Positions 19,926-28,669 of a stretch of 64,000 nt of DNA are shown here, piece by piece (the stretch's first letter is position 1; the number at the start of each line of letters is the position of its first letter). The DNA comes from Marimonas lutisalis (GTDB lineage Bacteria; Pseudomonadota; Alphaproteobacteria; Rhodobacterales; Rhodobacteraceae). The notes beneath the pieces were generated by a model. It was not told the origin of the DNA. It ran no database searches and saw only the letters and a list, made by a program, of their open reading frames with translations. Location: the NCBI RefSeq assembly GCF_005434965.1, contig NZ_SKCI01000002.1, forward strand, positions 975,564-1,039,563, read 5' to 3'. The position numbers and the translations under genes are program-made.

Positions 19926-20039
19926 GACTCATCTTGCTACTTTTCTTCTGGAGTGCTGTGGGGGTGATCGCTTGCTCGTAAGCGCGGAAGGTAATCAATT
20001 AAGTTTTTCTGCGTTGGCTTGAGGTGTGCGTGTAGGGCT

Positions 20040-20160
20040 CAATATGCTGCGTTGACCGTTGGCGGCCACCTTTTCGTGCTACTTATCAATTACGGATCGA
20101 TATCCCTGTTGGGAGGTCTTTCGGCGCAATCCGCTCGATCAGAAGCGGACGCGCTTAAGC
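20040..20160 (+). pseudogene. Internal fragment of a membrane transporter gene
   Basis: This stretch encodes AALTVGGHLFVLLINYGS and continues ISLLGGLSAQSARSEAD. It is nearly the same as residues 127-162 of the intact membrane protein at 51075-52466. At DNA level the two copies differ at roughly one base in five to six, mostly at third positions, so this is a relic of a related gene, not a fresh copy. Similarity stops at the SEAD codons. No other part of the gene is nearby. Confidence 0.7.
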
Positions 20161-20161
20161 G

Positions 20162-20185
20162 CCGGTTCGCTAAGTTTTGGGGTCC
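20162..20185 (+). repeat. 24-base motif, copy 1 of 2 (pair at 52671)
   Basis: CCGGTTCGCTAAGTTTTG followed by GGGTCC abuts the transporter fragment. The same 24-base block with two mismatches occurs at 52671-52694, about 200 bases after the intact relative of that fragment. The pairing of both elements at both places suggests a shared ancestral segment or a mobile-element end. Confidence 0.55.
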
Positions 20186-20206
20186 ACACATGCGGCTGGG
20201 AAAACA

Positions 20207-20965
20207 CTAGTCGCTCTGACTGGTCAGGGTGTTTTCTGCGCGTGCCATGCTCAGCTCTACTCCACTCAGGCCCGTCTCCCGCATGGCGACAATCAGTTGC
20301 TCTGCCTGTTCTGCTGCGTCCACAACATTTGTCCCTGCCTCACGGATGTTCGAAATACAATTCCGCGCGCTGTCCTGGGTCGTCGCCTTCGGGCGATGGG
20401 TGATGTAGACACCGAGGCTGTCGGCGGCCGAGAGCCCGGGGCGTTCGCCAAGGGCCACCACAACCGTCTCGGCCCCCAACGCTTGAGCTACTCTGTCTCC
20501 GATGGCCACCCTTGCCTGTCGCGCGCAGACGATCTTTCCGATCGTCAGGCCTCGAGCCAATAACCTTTTGGAAAGAGCTGTCACGAAAGCCGGGCCGTTG
20601 AGCGCAGCTGCAATTGCTGACAGCCCGTCCGCGAGCAGCAGAGCAACGTCCAACGGGCTTTCATTGTGAAGGGTTTCCGCGGTTGCTTCGGGTAAAAGGC
20701 GGCCAAGATCGGGACGCCGGATGAAGATGTCTCGGGTGCCTGCGGCGCTGGTCACCGTCTGGCTGTCGAGCCCGGCCGCTTTCAGAGCCTTTTGAATCCT
20801 CGGAACATCCAGTTCAGACAGTACCGCCTCGCGAGCTCTCGCGTGATCCAGCGAGAACTGAAGCGATGTGGACGTATCCATTGCGCGCCCACGAGGGCCA
20901 AAAGTCAATCGGGCCTCTGTCAGCGCCTTTATGTCTTGCCGGCTGAGATGGTGGAGCTGGCTCAT
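20207..20965 (-). CDS. eutC: Ethanolamine ammonia-lyase small subunit
   Basis: The 252-residue protein matches EutC across its length. FGPRGRAMDTSTSLQFSLDH near residue 22 is the N-terminal signature. KIVCARQARVAIGDRVAQ and VALGERPGLSAADSLGVYI form the cobalamin-contacting core, and ARNCISNIREAGTN is the conserved C-terminal segment. With EutB it forms the adenosylcobalamin-dependent enzyme that splits ethanolamine into acetaldehyde and ammonia. Its ATG overlaps the EutB stop by 4 bases (ATGA). The gene ends right beside the transporter and RTX remnants. Confidence 0.95.
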   Translation of the reverse strand: MSQLHHLSRQDIKALTEARLTFGPRGRAMDTSTSLQFSLDHARAREAVLSELDVPRIQKALKAAGLDSQTVTSAAGTRDIFIRRPDLGRLLPEATAETLHNESPLDVALLLADGLSAIAAALNGPAFVTALSKRLLARGLTIGKIVCARQARVAIGDRVAQALGAETVVVALGERPGLSAADSLGVYITHRPKATTQDSARNCISNIREAGTNVVDAAEQAEQLIVAMRETGLSGVELSMARAENTLTSQSD

Positions 20966-22338
20966 GCTAACGGTATCTGCAGGTTTGCCAACGCATTATC
21001 CAGTGTCGGCAAGGTGACGCCCGGAGTGCCGATACCGTTGGCCTCCATCCATGACATGAACTCCGGTGCGGGCGGGCGACCCAGCGTGTCGCGGATGTAC
21101 TGCGCGTCGTGGTAGGACAAAGACTGGTAATTCAGCATAATGTCGTCAGCGCCGGGCACGGTAATTACAAAGTTCACGCCCGCAGATGCGAGGACAGTCA
21201 AAAGGATGTCCATGTCCTCTTGATCAGCATAGGAGTGGTTTGTGTAGCACACATCGACGCCCATCGGCAGCCCCATCAGTTTGCCGCAAAAATGGTCTTC
21301 CAGTCCCGCGCGGATGATCTGCTTTCCGTCTGCAAGGTATTCTGGACCGATGAAACCAACCACAGTGTTCACCAGAAGCGGACGGTAGCGGCGGGCAACC
21401 GCATAGGCACGTGCCTCCATCGTCTGCTGATCCATGCCATGATGTGCATCTGACGACAGTGCTGCCCCTTGACCGGTTTCAAAATACATCAAGTTTGCTC
21501 CCTGCGGAGCGCGTCCAAGGGCTTTCACCGCGTCATGCGCTTCATCCAACAACGAAAGTGACACGCCGAACCCATTGTTGGCCTTCTCCGATCCCGCTAC
21601 CGATTGAAAAACGAGATCGACCGGCGCGGCGCGCTCCATAGCGGCCAGCGCCGTACTCACATGGCCGAGGCAGCAATGCTGCGTAGGGATGTTCAACTGT
21701 GTCCGAATTGCCTCGAGAACCTCGCATATACGTATGTAGTCAGACAGGCTGTCAGTTGCCGGATTTACTCCGATTACGGCGTCTCCAGCGCCCATCAACA
21801 AGCCGTCGAGTGCAGACAGTGCGATGCCCCGGCTGTCATCGGTCGGATGGTTCGGTTGATTGCGTGTCGACAAGTGGCCCGACAGCCCAATGGTCGACCG
21901 AAAACGCGTGACGACTTCGATCTTCGCAGAAACCGTGATGAGGTCTTGCGAGCGCATGATTTTACTGACTGCAGCGACCATTTCCGGGGTGACGCCCCAG
22001 GCAAGTTCAGCCAGCGCCCGGCCATCTGTAGAAGGGTCAAGCAACCAGTCCCGAAATGCCCCGACAGTCAATGAGGCGATCGGTGCAAAGGCGTCGCGAT
22101 CATGCTGCTCGGCGATCAATTCGGTTACGGCATCACCCTCAACTTCAAGTATGTCATCCAGAAATGCCCTGAGCGGCACGTCCGCCAGACAATGCTGAGC
22201 TGCAAGTCTTTCTATCGGTCCGTCTGCCGCCAAACCCGCCAGCACATCGCCTGACCTCTCTGGTGAGGCCTTTGCAAGCAACACCTTGAGAGACGGAAAC
22301 TCGAACCGGGTCCCGTCAATATTTACTCGGTAGACCAT
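20962..22338 (-). CDS. eutB: Ethanolamine ammonia-lyase large subunit
   Basis: I place the start at ATG 22338 (MVYRVNIDG), which gives 458 residues, the usual EutB length; the frame is open 24 codons further upstream but those residues do not fit the family. Conserved stretches include GLMMGAGDAVIGVNPATDS-like DGLLMGAGDAVIGVNP, STRNQPNHPTDD, YFETGQGAALSSDAHHG and NTVVGFIGPEYL. This is the catalytic TIM-barrel subunit. No microcompartment shell, EutA reactivase or acetaldehyde dehydrogenase genes are near, so this is the short aerobic-type ethanolamine route that supplies nitrogen. Confidence 0.95.
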   Translation of the reverse strand: MVYRVNIDGTRFEFPSLKVLLAKASPERSGDVLAGLAADGPIERLAAQHCLADVPLRAFLDDILEVEGDAVTELIAEQHDRDAFAPIASLTVGAFRDWLLDPSTDGRALAELAWGVTPEMVAAVSKIMRSQDLITVSAKIEVVTRFRSTIGLSGHLSTRNQPNHPTDDSRGIALSALDGLLMGAGDAVIGVNPATDSLSDYIRICEVLEAIRTQLNIPTQHCCLGHVSTALAAMERAAPVDLVFQSVAGSEKANNGFGVSLSLLDEAHDAVKALGRAPQGANLMYFETGQGAALSSDAHHGMDQQTMEARAYAVARRYRPLLVNTVVGFIGPEYLADGKQIIRAGLEDHFCGKLMGLPMGVDVCYTNHSYADQEDMDILLTVLASAGVNFVITVPGADDIMLNYQSLSYHDAQYIRDTLGRPPAPEFMSWMEANGIGTPGVTLPTLDNALANLQIPLA

Positions 22339-22707
22339 ACCGAAAGCATGTGCACACTGTTCTGTCTCGAGCAAGCATTGACATGCTTTGTTGGCTTGAA
22401 CGTGGTGCAATCGCGAGGCTGGAGAAGTCGAGTTTCATGGTTTTTGCATCCAGGAAATCATCCCGCTCACTACGATCCAGGTCGAAGTCTGAAATGTTCG
22501 CCTAAAGGCTGTTAGGCTATTTCCCTCTCAAGCGGCTGTTGAACAGTTCGAACTTTCCTTGGTTCGTATCGCTAAACAGAACCTCGGAGCCGATCCGAAA
22601 ATGTTAGTGTGTGACCTGCTGCTGAACTGCTTCGGGCTGCTATGGTTGCCCACAGACTTATCGTATCATCGAACTCACAACTTAATGGGCAAGAAAGGGG
22701 TGTAACC
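22339..22707. other. Intergenic region between eutB and the RidA-like gene
   Basis: This divergent spacer must hold the promoters for eutBC (leftward) and the RidA-like gene (rightward). I see a short inverted repeat AAGCAT-TGAC-ATGCTT near 22373-22388, close to the eutB start and possibly an operator. No convincing -35/-10 pair or terminator stands out. Confidence 0.3.
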
Positions 22708-23094
22708 ATGAACAAAAGTATTCAGACAGACAAAGCACCGCCGTCCTTCTCTGATTACAGCCAGGCGGTTGAAGTACCAGCGAACGCGAGGACGGTTTAT
22801 GTTTCTGGTCAAGTCGGCGCGGAACTTGATGGCAGCATTCCAGATGACGTCGTGAAACAACATGAGCTGGCGTGGCGCAACGTCTTCGCTATCCTGAACG
22901 CAGCGGACATGGACAAGACGCACATCGTAGATGTTTTTGCGATCGTGACTGCTCGGGACGGGGTCAAAATCTTCCGTGAGGTGCGCGACAAGATGTTTGG
23001 TGGCCACCTTGCCTGCTCGACAATCATGATCGCGGGTCTCGCCAGTGAAAACTGGAAGGTCGAGATTGCCGTGAGAGCAGCAAAAGTGGATTGA
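22708..23094 (+). CDS. RidA/YjgF-family protein
   Basis: ATG 22708 follows AAGAAAGGGG. The 128-residue product has the RidA order: YSQAVEVPANARTVYVSGQVG near the N-terminus, QHELAWRNVFAILNAADM in the middle, and IMIAGLASENWKVEIAVRAA at the end. The family trimer hydrolyses reactive enamine/imine intermediates. The Arg of the usual catalytic IPxxR-type region is not obvious here (ACSTIMIAGLA), so it may be a non-deaminase subgroup. Its place next to eutBC fits handling of reactive amine or aldehyde products, by inference. Confidence 0.85.
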   Translation: MNKSIQTDKAPPSFSDYSQAVEVPANARTVYVSGQVGAELDGSIPDDVVKQHELAWRNVFAILNAADMDKTHIVDVFAIVTARDGVKIFREVRDKMFGGHLACSTIMIAGLASENWKVEIAVRAAKVD

Positions 23095-23378
23095 TCAAGA
23101 GGCAGATTATGCAATGTATTGCGCCGTCTTCCTCGATCGCGGTGACCACCTTTTGTAACAGCGGGATTATTGTGATCGGCTGTTTCTCAAAAGCAAGATT
23201 CCAGGGCGCAAGACAATGTTTGACGAAAAAAGTCAGATGCACGAGAGCTTTAACGTGGCTCTGCATGACCCACATCGGGGAAGTACTGGTAAACAAAACT
23301 TTCGAAAGTCAGTCTGTCTGGGCGTAACTGGCACGTGCAACATTTGTCGTAGCGGAATTTCAAGGCGGAGAAACGCAA

Positions 23379-24911
23379 TTGAGCTTTGATGAAATCGTAA
23401 GGTTCTTGTCTGAACCGAAGACGTATAGCTCCGACACCCCCGTTGAAGCGGTTCAAACGCATGGCGCGATGGTTTTTCTGGTGGGCGATGAAGCTTACAA
23501 GATAAAAAGGCCAGTGCACTATGATTACCTTGATTTCACTGCATTCGAAACCCGAAGGATGATGCTCCAACGCGAGTTGGAACTGAATAAACCGAGTGCA
23601 CCGGAGATTTATCTGGGCCTTGTTCCGATCACGCAGGAAGCTGATGGGCGCCTGGCACTGAATGGCACCGGAGAGGTTGCCGAATGGGCTCTGCACATGC
23701 GGCGCTTTCCCGCGACCGCAGAACTTTCCCGGGTGGCGGAACGCGGCGAGCTCAACTTCGCTCTTGCCGAAGAAATCGGACGAGCAATTGCTGACTATCA
23801 CGCTGGCATCGAGGTGCGCGAAGCCGACGGGACGACCCTTGTCACCGAAATTGCGGCTGAGTTCAGACGCGAGTTCTCCGGGATGGCGGACATCTTTTTG
23901 GCAACGCGCATCGAACAGTTCCACAATCTTGTCGACGCAGCTATCAGTGCTCATGCGAGTCTTCTGAGCGCGCGCAGTCGTGCTGGCCATGTTCGGCGGG
24001 GGCATGGAGATCTACACTTGGGCAATATGGTGTTGCTGGACGGCCACCCGGTGCCGTTTGACGCGCTTGAGTTCGATGAGCGGTTGGGAACGCTCGATGT
24101 CCTCTACGATCTGGCCTTCGTGATCATGGACCTTCTGCACGGCGGCTTGAGACGACAGGCGAATGCTGTTCTCAATGCCTATCTCTATCGGGCAAACGAA
24201 CCGGACCATTTCGACGGATTGGCGGTGCTACCGCTTTTCCTCGGCATCCGGGCTGGAGTGCGAGCAATGGTTCTGGTGCAGGCTGGGCGGACGGAGGGCA
24301 AAGAGGCCGAGACGATCTTCGAAAAGGCGCGAGCCTATCTTGATCACGCGATAGAGTACCTTTCTCCAGCCACACCCAGGCTGGTGGCGGTGGGTGGGTT
24401 TTCCGGCACTGGCAAGACAACAATTGCCCGGCATCTTGCACCCGATATCGATCCCGCGCCCGGCGCGATCCATCTGCGCAGCGATCTCGAGCGCAAGGCA
24501 CTGTTTGGGGTAGATCCGCTGACCCGGTTACCGCAGAACGCTTATGATGCGAAGATTGGGCGCGAGGTCTATGCCCGGTTGCTGGATCGGGCCGAGCGCA
24601 CATTGAGGGCGGGGCATTCGGTGGTTATAGATGCGGTTTATTCCGCTGTGGAGGAACGTCGAGCTCTAGCAGCGCTGGCCGAACGATGTGATGTTCGACT
24701 GACGGGGCTATGGCTTCAAGCCGGCGAAGCTGTGCTATTGAGACGAGTGGCCGAGCGACGCGGCGATGCTTCGGATGCGGATGAGGCGGTAGTGCGCCGA
24801 CAGCTTGATGAAAACAAGATTGCCGCGCTGGATTGGGTGCCTGTTGAAGCAGAAGGGGCAATTCCTGAGGTGTTGCACAAGGCCAGAAGCGCCCTTGGTA
24901 TCGCTGTCTGA
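23379..24911 (+). CDS. APH-like kinase domain fused to P-loop kinase (COG2187-COG0645 type)
   Basis: The start is TTG 23379 behind AAGGCGGAGAA. Residues 1-330 form an aminoglycoside-phosphotransferase-like fold, with VKRPV-type IKRPVHYDYLD near residue 42, HGDLHLGNMVL (catalytic loop, about 208) and PFDALEFDERL (metal site). Residues 335-510 form a separate P-loop domain with GFSGTGKTT (Walker A) and an RSDLERK stretch. This two-domain architecture is widespread and conserved in proteobacteria, but its substrate is not established; it should not be read as proven antibiotic resistance. It stands alone. Confidence 0.85.
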   Translation: MSFDEIVRFLSEPKTYSSDTPVEAVQTHGAMVFLVGDEAYKIKRPVHYDYLDFTAFETRRMMLQRELELNKPSAPEIYLGLVPITQEADGRLALNGTGEVAEWALHMRRFPATAELSRVAERGELNFALAEEIGRAIADYHAGIEVREADGTTLVTEIAAEFRREFSGMADIFLATRIEQFHNLVDAAISAHASLLSARSRAGHVRRGHGDLHLGNMVLLDGHPVPFDALEFDERLGTLDVLYDLAFVIMDLLHGGLRRQANAVLNAYLYRANEPDHFDGLAVLPLFLGIRAGVRAMVLVQAGRTEGKEAETIFEKARAYLDHAIEYLSPATPRLVAVGGFSGTGKTTIARHLAPDIDPAPGAIHLRSDLERKALFGVDPLTRLPQNAYDAKIGREVYARLLDRAERTLRAGHSVVIDAVYSAVEERRALAALAERCDVRLTGLWLQAGEAVLLRRVAERRGDASDADEAVVRRQLDENKIAALDWVPVEAEGAIPEVLHKARSALGIAV

Positions 24912-25251
24912 AGGCGCCTCCGAAGTCTGAGAGCTTGGTCGAGTACCGGTCTGCCTCCCGGCAGTTCGGTTGCCGGGCCCATGAGGTACACCGTGGTCGG
25001 CTCGGACCAACTTTTGTTTGAACGTCTTTGACGAAGAAAAAGAACAGTCCGCCTCTCACCCCCTGAGCTTTTTTCGTTGGGAACCGGGCATGCATCAAAT
25101 CTGAAAGCCGCCGACTTTCTTTTGGGCATTTTTGTGCTTACGATCCAGATAAACGCCCGTTTGTTGTGAAAAAGCCATAAAGCAACTTGTTGTTTTACGC
25201 CCAAAGGTGTCGAAATCGTTTGGTGTTGGATGCCGCAAAGGAGAACGCAAC
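24912..25251. other. Intergenic region upstream of the phasin gene
   Basis: Short antisense frames here continue from the kinase gene and look like shadows. The stretch 25120-25240 is lower in GC and probably carries the phasin promoter, but I cannot place a definite -35/-10 pair. Confidence 0.3.
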
Positions 25252-25602
25252 ATGGGAAAACCCGACAAGACGAAACCCGGAAAGGACCCAGGAGCAGCCG
25301 CGATGGCTGCGCTCATGGCCTCAAGTCCGGCCGCGACGAAAGCTTGGCTGGACATTTTTTCGGAGAGCTCGCGATTTGTGACAGATCGTCTGCAGCATGA
25401 CATGGAAACGCAAAAGGCCTTACTTGCTTGCAAGACGCCGGCGGAATTGCTGCAGGTTCAGTCAAGTTTTTTCAAAACCGCAATGGAGCAATACGCAGAC
25501 GAGGCCAATAGGCTTTTCAAGATGATGTCCAAAGCGACGGAAGACACTCTCAAGGAAGCGCAATCAGGTCTTTCCCGTGAGTATGACGACGTACCACTCT
25601 GA
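25252..25602 (+). CDS. Phasin family protein
   Basis: ATG 25252 follows AAAGGAGAACGCAAC. The 116-residue product is largely helical, with AWLDIFSESSRFVTDRLQHD and a second helix CKTPAELLQVQSSFFKTAM, the typical phasin heptad pattern of aromatic and aliphatic residues, and a final amphipathic helix. Phasins coat polyhydroxyalkanoate granules. The polymerase gene (phaC) is not in the window. Length fits short alphaproteobacterial phasins. Confidence 0.85.
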   Translation: MGKPDKTKPGKDPGAAAMAALMASSPAATKAWLDIFSESSRFVTDRLQHDMETQKALLACKTPAELLQVQSSFFKTAMEQYADEANRLFKMMSKATEDTLKEAQSGLSREYDDVPL

Positions 25603-26111
25603 ATTTTGGGGCGGAAACAAAAGGCATCATGACATCAGGTGATGGGCTGATCTGGCGCGGGGTATGACATGTACGCTTTGCGGCCGTCGGATAAAACTAT
25701 TGCGAAGGTCCGCTATCCAGCTTCATTACACTTGGACGGGCAGGAACGCGTGGATCATCTCTGAAGAAATATCGATCAATATCGACACGAAACCGAGTAC
25801 CCCAATACCAGCAGGAAGGCGCCGCCATCTGGATTCGGATCGCGGAGTTGTTCTCGATCTCACGAACCGACCCTTTGAGCTTTGCCATTTACAAAGCATC
25901 GCGCATCGCTAGCGAGCAATGTCCTCTGACAAGTTCTTTGAGTAAACTGGGCGAGGGCGTCACGTCATGCTGGAATGCGTCTGAAAAGAAAGCCGTTTCT
26001 ATGAGAAGGATATGAAATGTCTGCCCGGCTCAGCCCGAGTTAATTTGACAAAACGGGCCGGACAAAGGGTACAAATGGGGTCATCTGGCCGATTTCCAAA
26101 AGGTTCTCCTC
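25603..26111. other. Intergenic region, no gene seen
   Basis: Only short frames without ribosome sites occur. The last 70 bases include a weak promoter candidate for the M20 gene, listed separately. Confidence 0.4.
26045..26075 (+). promoter_or_regulatory. Weak sigma-70-like promoter candidate for the M20 peptidase gene
   Basis: A perfect TTGACA at 26045-26050 is followed, 19 bases later, by TACAAA at 26070-26075, about 37 bases before the start codon. The spacer is longer than the usual 17 and the -10 box is imperfect, so this is only a candidate. Confidence 0.3.
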
Positions 26112-27431
26112 ATGAGCGCGAAAACTGAGACATCTCTTGACGAACAAACCAGAGGGCTCATTCGAGCTGCCGTCGCTGATCACTTTGAAGAGGAGCTCTC
26201 TTTCCTTGCTGATTTCGTGCGCATTCCCAGTGTTCGTTTCGAAGAAGCGCCGGCACAGGATTTCATCGCTGCTGCTCTTCGCGAGCGCCGCTACGAGGTC
26301 GATGAATGGACGATCGAACTCGATGACTTGGAACCACTACCGGGATTCGGACCGATCCACGGTGACTTTTCCCGCGCTCGCACCGTTGTTGGCACCCACC
26401 GACCAAGCGTGACGCGTGGTCAGTCGCTTATCCTTCAGGGCCATCTGGATGTCGTCCCAACCGGCCCTCTTGATATGTGGACGACCCCTCCTTTCGAGCC
26501 GACTATTGAAGATGGGTGGATGTATGGCCGCGGCGCAGGCGACATGAAGTCTGGAACTGTGGCGGCAATCTTCGCGCTCGACGCGCTGCACCACGCTGGC
26601 TTTGAGCCGGCGGCGCGAGTCCATATCCAGTCCGTGATCGAAGAGGAAAGCACCGGACTTGGTGCACTCTCTACCCTTCAGCGGGGGTATCGCGCGGATC
26701 TTGCCGTTCTGCCTGAGCCTTCTGACCACACCATTAATCGCGCACAAATCGGTGTGCTCTGGTTCCGCATTGCCGTGAAGGGCAAGCCTACGCATGTCGC
26801 CGTGGCTAAAGAGGGCTCCAATGCGATTATGGCGGCCTATGATGTAATCCGAGCCCTGCAAGAACTGGAGGTGGAGTGGAATGCCCGCGCTGCGAAAGAC
26901 CCGATCTACGGCGATGTTGCGCATCCTCTGAATTTCAACGCGGGCAAGATTTCCGGAGGAGACTGGGCGTCGAGTGTGCCCGCTTGGTGTAACGTCGATT
27001 GTCGTATGGGGGTTTTGCCCGGTCAGAGTCTCGCGGCGGCAAAGTCCGAAATCGAGGCTTGCGTTTCCGCCGTCTCGCGCAATCATCCATTCTTATCCAA
27101 TAACCCGCCAGACGTGACCTGGAATGGTTTTCAAGCCGAAGGGTATGTTCTTGGAAATGACGCCGACCCCGGTCTGGAGGCCATGCGCCGCAGTCATGCC
27201 GCCGTATTTGGGGAGGGGGCTGAACTAGAAGAGCGAAAGATGACTGCGCTTACCGATACGCGCTTTTACGGCCTATACTACGACATTCCCGCCTTCTGCT
27301 ACGGCCCGCGCGCAGAAAACATTCACGGCTTCGACGAGCGTGTGAATCTATCTTCCGTGAAACAGACGACCGAAGTTCTTGCACTCTTCATTGCTGATTG
27401 GTGTGGCCTGAACCCTCTGCAAGACGATTGA
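26112..27431 (+). CDS. M20-family metallopeptidase/deacylase (ArgE/DapE type)
   Basis: The 439-residue protein carries the M20 dizinc motifs in order: LQGHLDVVPTG (His/Asp), MYGRGAGDMKSG (bridging Asp), VIEEESTGLG (catalytic Glu and metal Glu), VLPEPSD (metal Asp side) and C-terminal ENIHGFDERV (metal His). The dimerisation domain lies between, with GKPTHVAV. Family members remove acyl groups from amino acids or cut dipeptides. The exact substrate cannot be read from sequence; no biosynthetic partner is adjacent. AAAGG lies 7-11 bases upstream of the ATG. Confidence 0.9.
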   Translation: MSAKTETSLDEQTRGLIRAAVADHFEEELSFLADFVRIPSVRFEEAPAQDFIAAALRERRYEVDEWTIELDDLEPLPGFGPIHGDFSRARTVVGTHRPSVTRGQSLILQGHLDVVPTGPLDMWTTPPFEPTIEDGWMYGRGAGDMKSGTVAAIFALDALHHAGFEPAARVHIQSVIEEESTGLGALSTLQRGYRADLAVLPEPSDHTINRAQIGVLWFRIAVKGKPTHVAVAKEGSNAIMAAYDVIRALQELEVEWNARAAKDPIYGDVAHPLNFNAGKISGGDWASSVPAWCNVDCRMGVLPGQSLAAAKSEIEACVSAVSRNHPFLSNNPPDVTWNGFQAEGYVLGNDADPGLEAMRRSHAAVFGEGAELEERKMTALTDTRFYGLYYDIPAFCYGPRAENIHGFDERVNLSSVKQTTEVLALFIADWCGLNPLQDD

Positions 27432-27794
27432 GTGGCCGCGCGCGAGCAGGAGTCCTGAGCCTATGGAAGACAAGTGACCGTCGCGCCGAAGTCATCAAGC
27501 AGGGTTCTTCGAGCCATCCTTTTTCGTGGGCAACAAAAAGCACTTAGGGCCGTTTGGCACAGTAGAAGCTGCATTGATTAGAGCCCGGAAAATCCACTCA
27601 GCGTCCGTTCAACTTGACCGAATTCAACGGCATCCTCGAGCCAAAGGCAGAAGTACGTAGTTCTGCGACAAAGGTGCGGTCAATGAGCCACGTCGCGGCA
27701 CCTTTTCGATTACTTGCCGCTCAAAAAGCTTACGAGGTAACTACTAACTGGTACTTTTCATGGAATTCTTGAACCTTACGGGAGCGAGGGAGAA
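27432..27794. other. Intergenic region, no gene seen
   Basis: No supported frame and no clear hairpin. The AGGGAGAA site for the cytochrome gene is at its right edge. Confidence 0.4.
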
Positions 27795-28076
27795 ATGCGT
27801 TTCCTGACAGCTTTGACCTGCGTAATGGTCGCGCTCAGCGTTGGTGCTGGGGCGCGCAGTCAGGAATCGGAGCCTGATCTGGACATGGGCGCAAGACTGG
27901 TCAAGGCACGCTGTACTGCCTGTCACGTTCAAAACGCTCTCCCAGAGCTCGTTGAACGCTGCGTCGGAGGACTTGGAGAAGAGTATCTCGACACTTTCCT
28001 CCGCACACACCACGCTCCGGATGACGATGCACGCGCAGATATCATTGCTTTTCTTACCTGCGACAAAGCTGAATAG
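27795..28076 (+). CDS. Small secreted c-type cytochrome-like protein
   Basis: The 93-residue product has an N-terminal signal (MRFLTALTCVMVALSVGAGA), then RCTACHVQNALPE with one haem-binding CxxCH, and a C-terminal helix DDDARADIIAFLTC like the last helix of short cytochromes c. No clear distal Met ligand is visible; the nearby His pair in RTHHAPDDD could replace it. AGGGAGAA precedes the ATG. It stands alone, so its electron partner is unknown. Confidence 0.75.
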   Translation: MRFLTALTCVMVALSVGAGARSQESEPDLDMGARLVKARCTACHVQNALPELVERCVGGLGEEYLDTFLRTHHAPDDDARADIIAFLTCDKAE

Positions 28077-28669
28077 AAATCTACCATTCCTTGCACCCGC
28101 GCCAATACCGAGGCTGACAGCCCAAAGCGAACATCTAACCCAACACGCTGTTTCTTGAGGCCGAGGCTCGTGTTCTTTTCTACGTGTTGAAAAGTATTGT
28201 CGTGTCCCACTTGGCTGCTTACCAACCTGAGACAGCCAACAGGAATACCAAGACTAATGAGCTCGTGTAGAGAGTAGCGGAGTGGCGGAATAGTAATTCT
28301 GGAACATCGTGCAGCATGGATAGCCGGACCCCCATCCGGTTCATCCTTAAGGGGTCATCAATATTTGTGACGTTAGTTTGCCGATATTGCGGCAACCTTT
28401 AGGCAAGCCATAAGTGAGGTTTCGCGTTTTGTTGAGCGACGGTTGCGCGGCGCCGATCAGGTCGACCTGGGCAACGAAAGTCCAGCGCCAAAAGCCTATA
28501 TGGACCGATGAACGGGGGACTCCATATCGGGTGCGATCATCACGCGAACCTTTTCCGCATGGTAGACTCTTGCAACTCAGCTGTAGGGTGCAATTTGTTT
28601 GGCGCTGCCACTGAACAGCGCCAAGCGGCCGAAGCGCTTGGTTGTTCGCGACAGCTGCGAAATACTTGT
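28077..28669. other. 593-base intergenic region, no gene seen
   Basis: Several short overlapping frames occur on both strands, none with a ribosome site or recognisable protein pattern. I see no RNA gene. It may be decayed sequence between the cytochrome and the convergent MetX-like gene. Confidence 0.4.

Noticed and set aside
23379..24911. Aminoglycoside resistance kinase
   Set aside because: The APH-like fold is present, but this two-domain architecture is a broad housekeeping-like family with no demonstrated antibiotic substrate.
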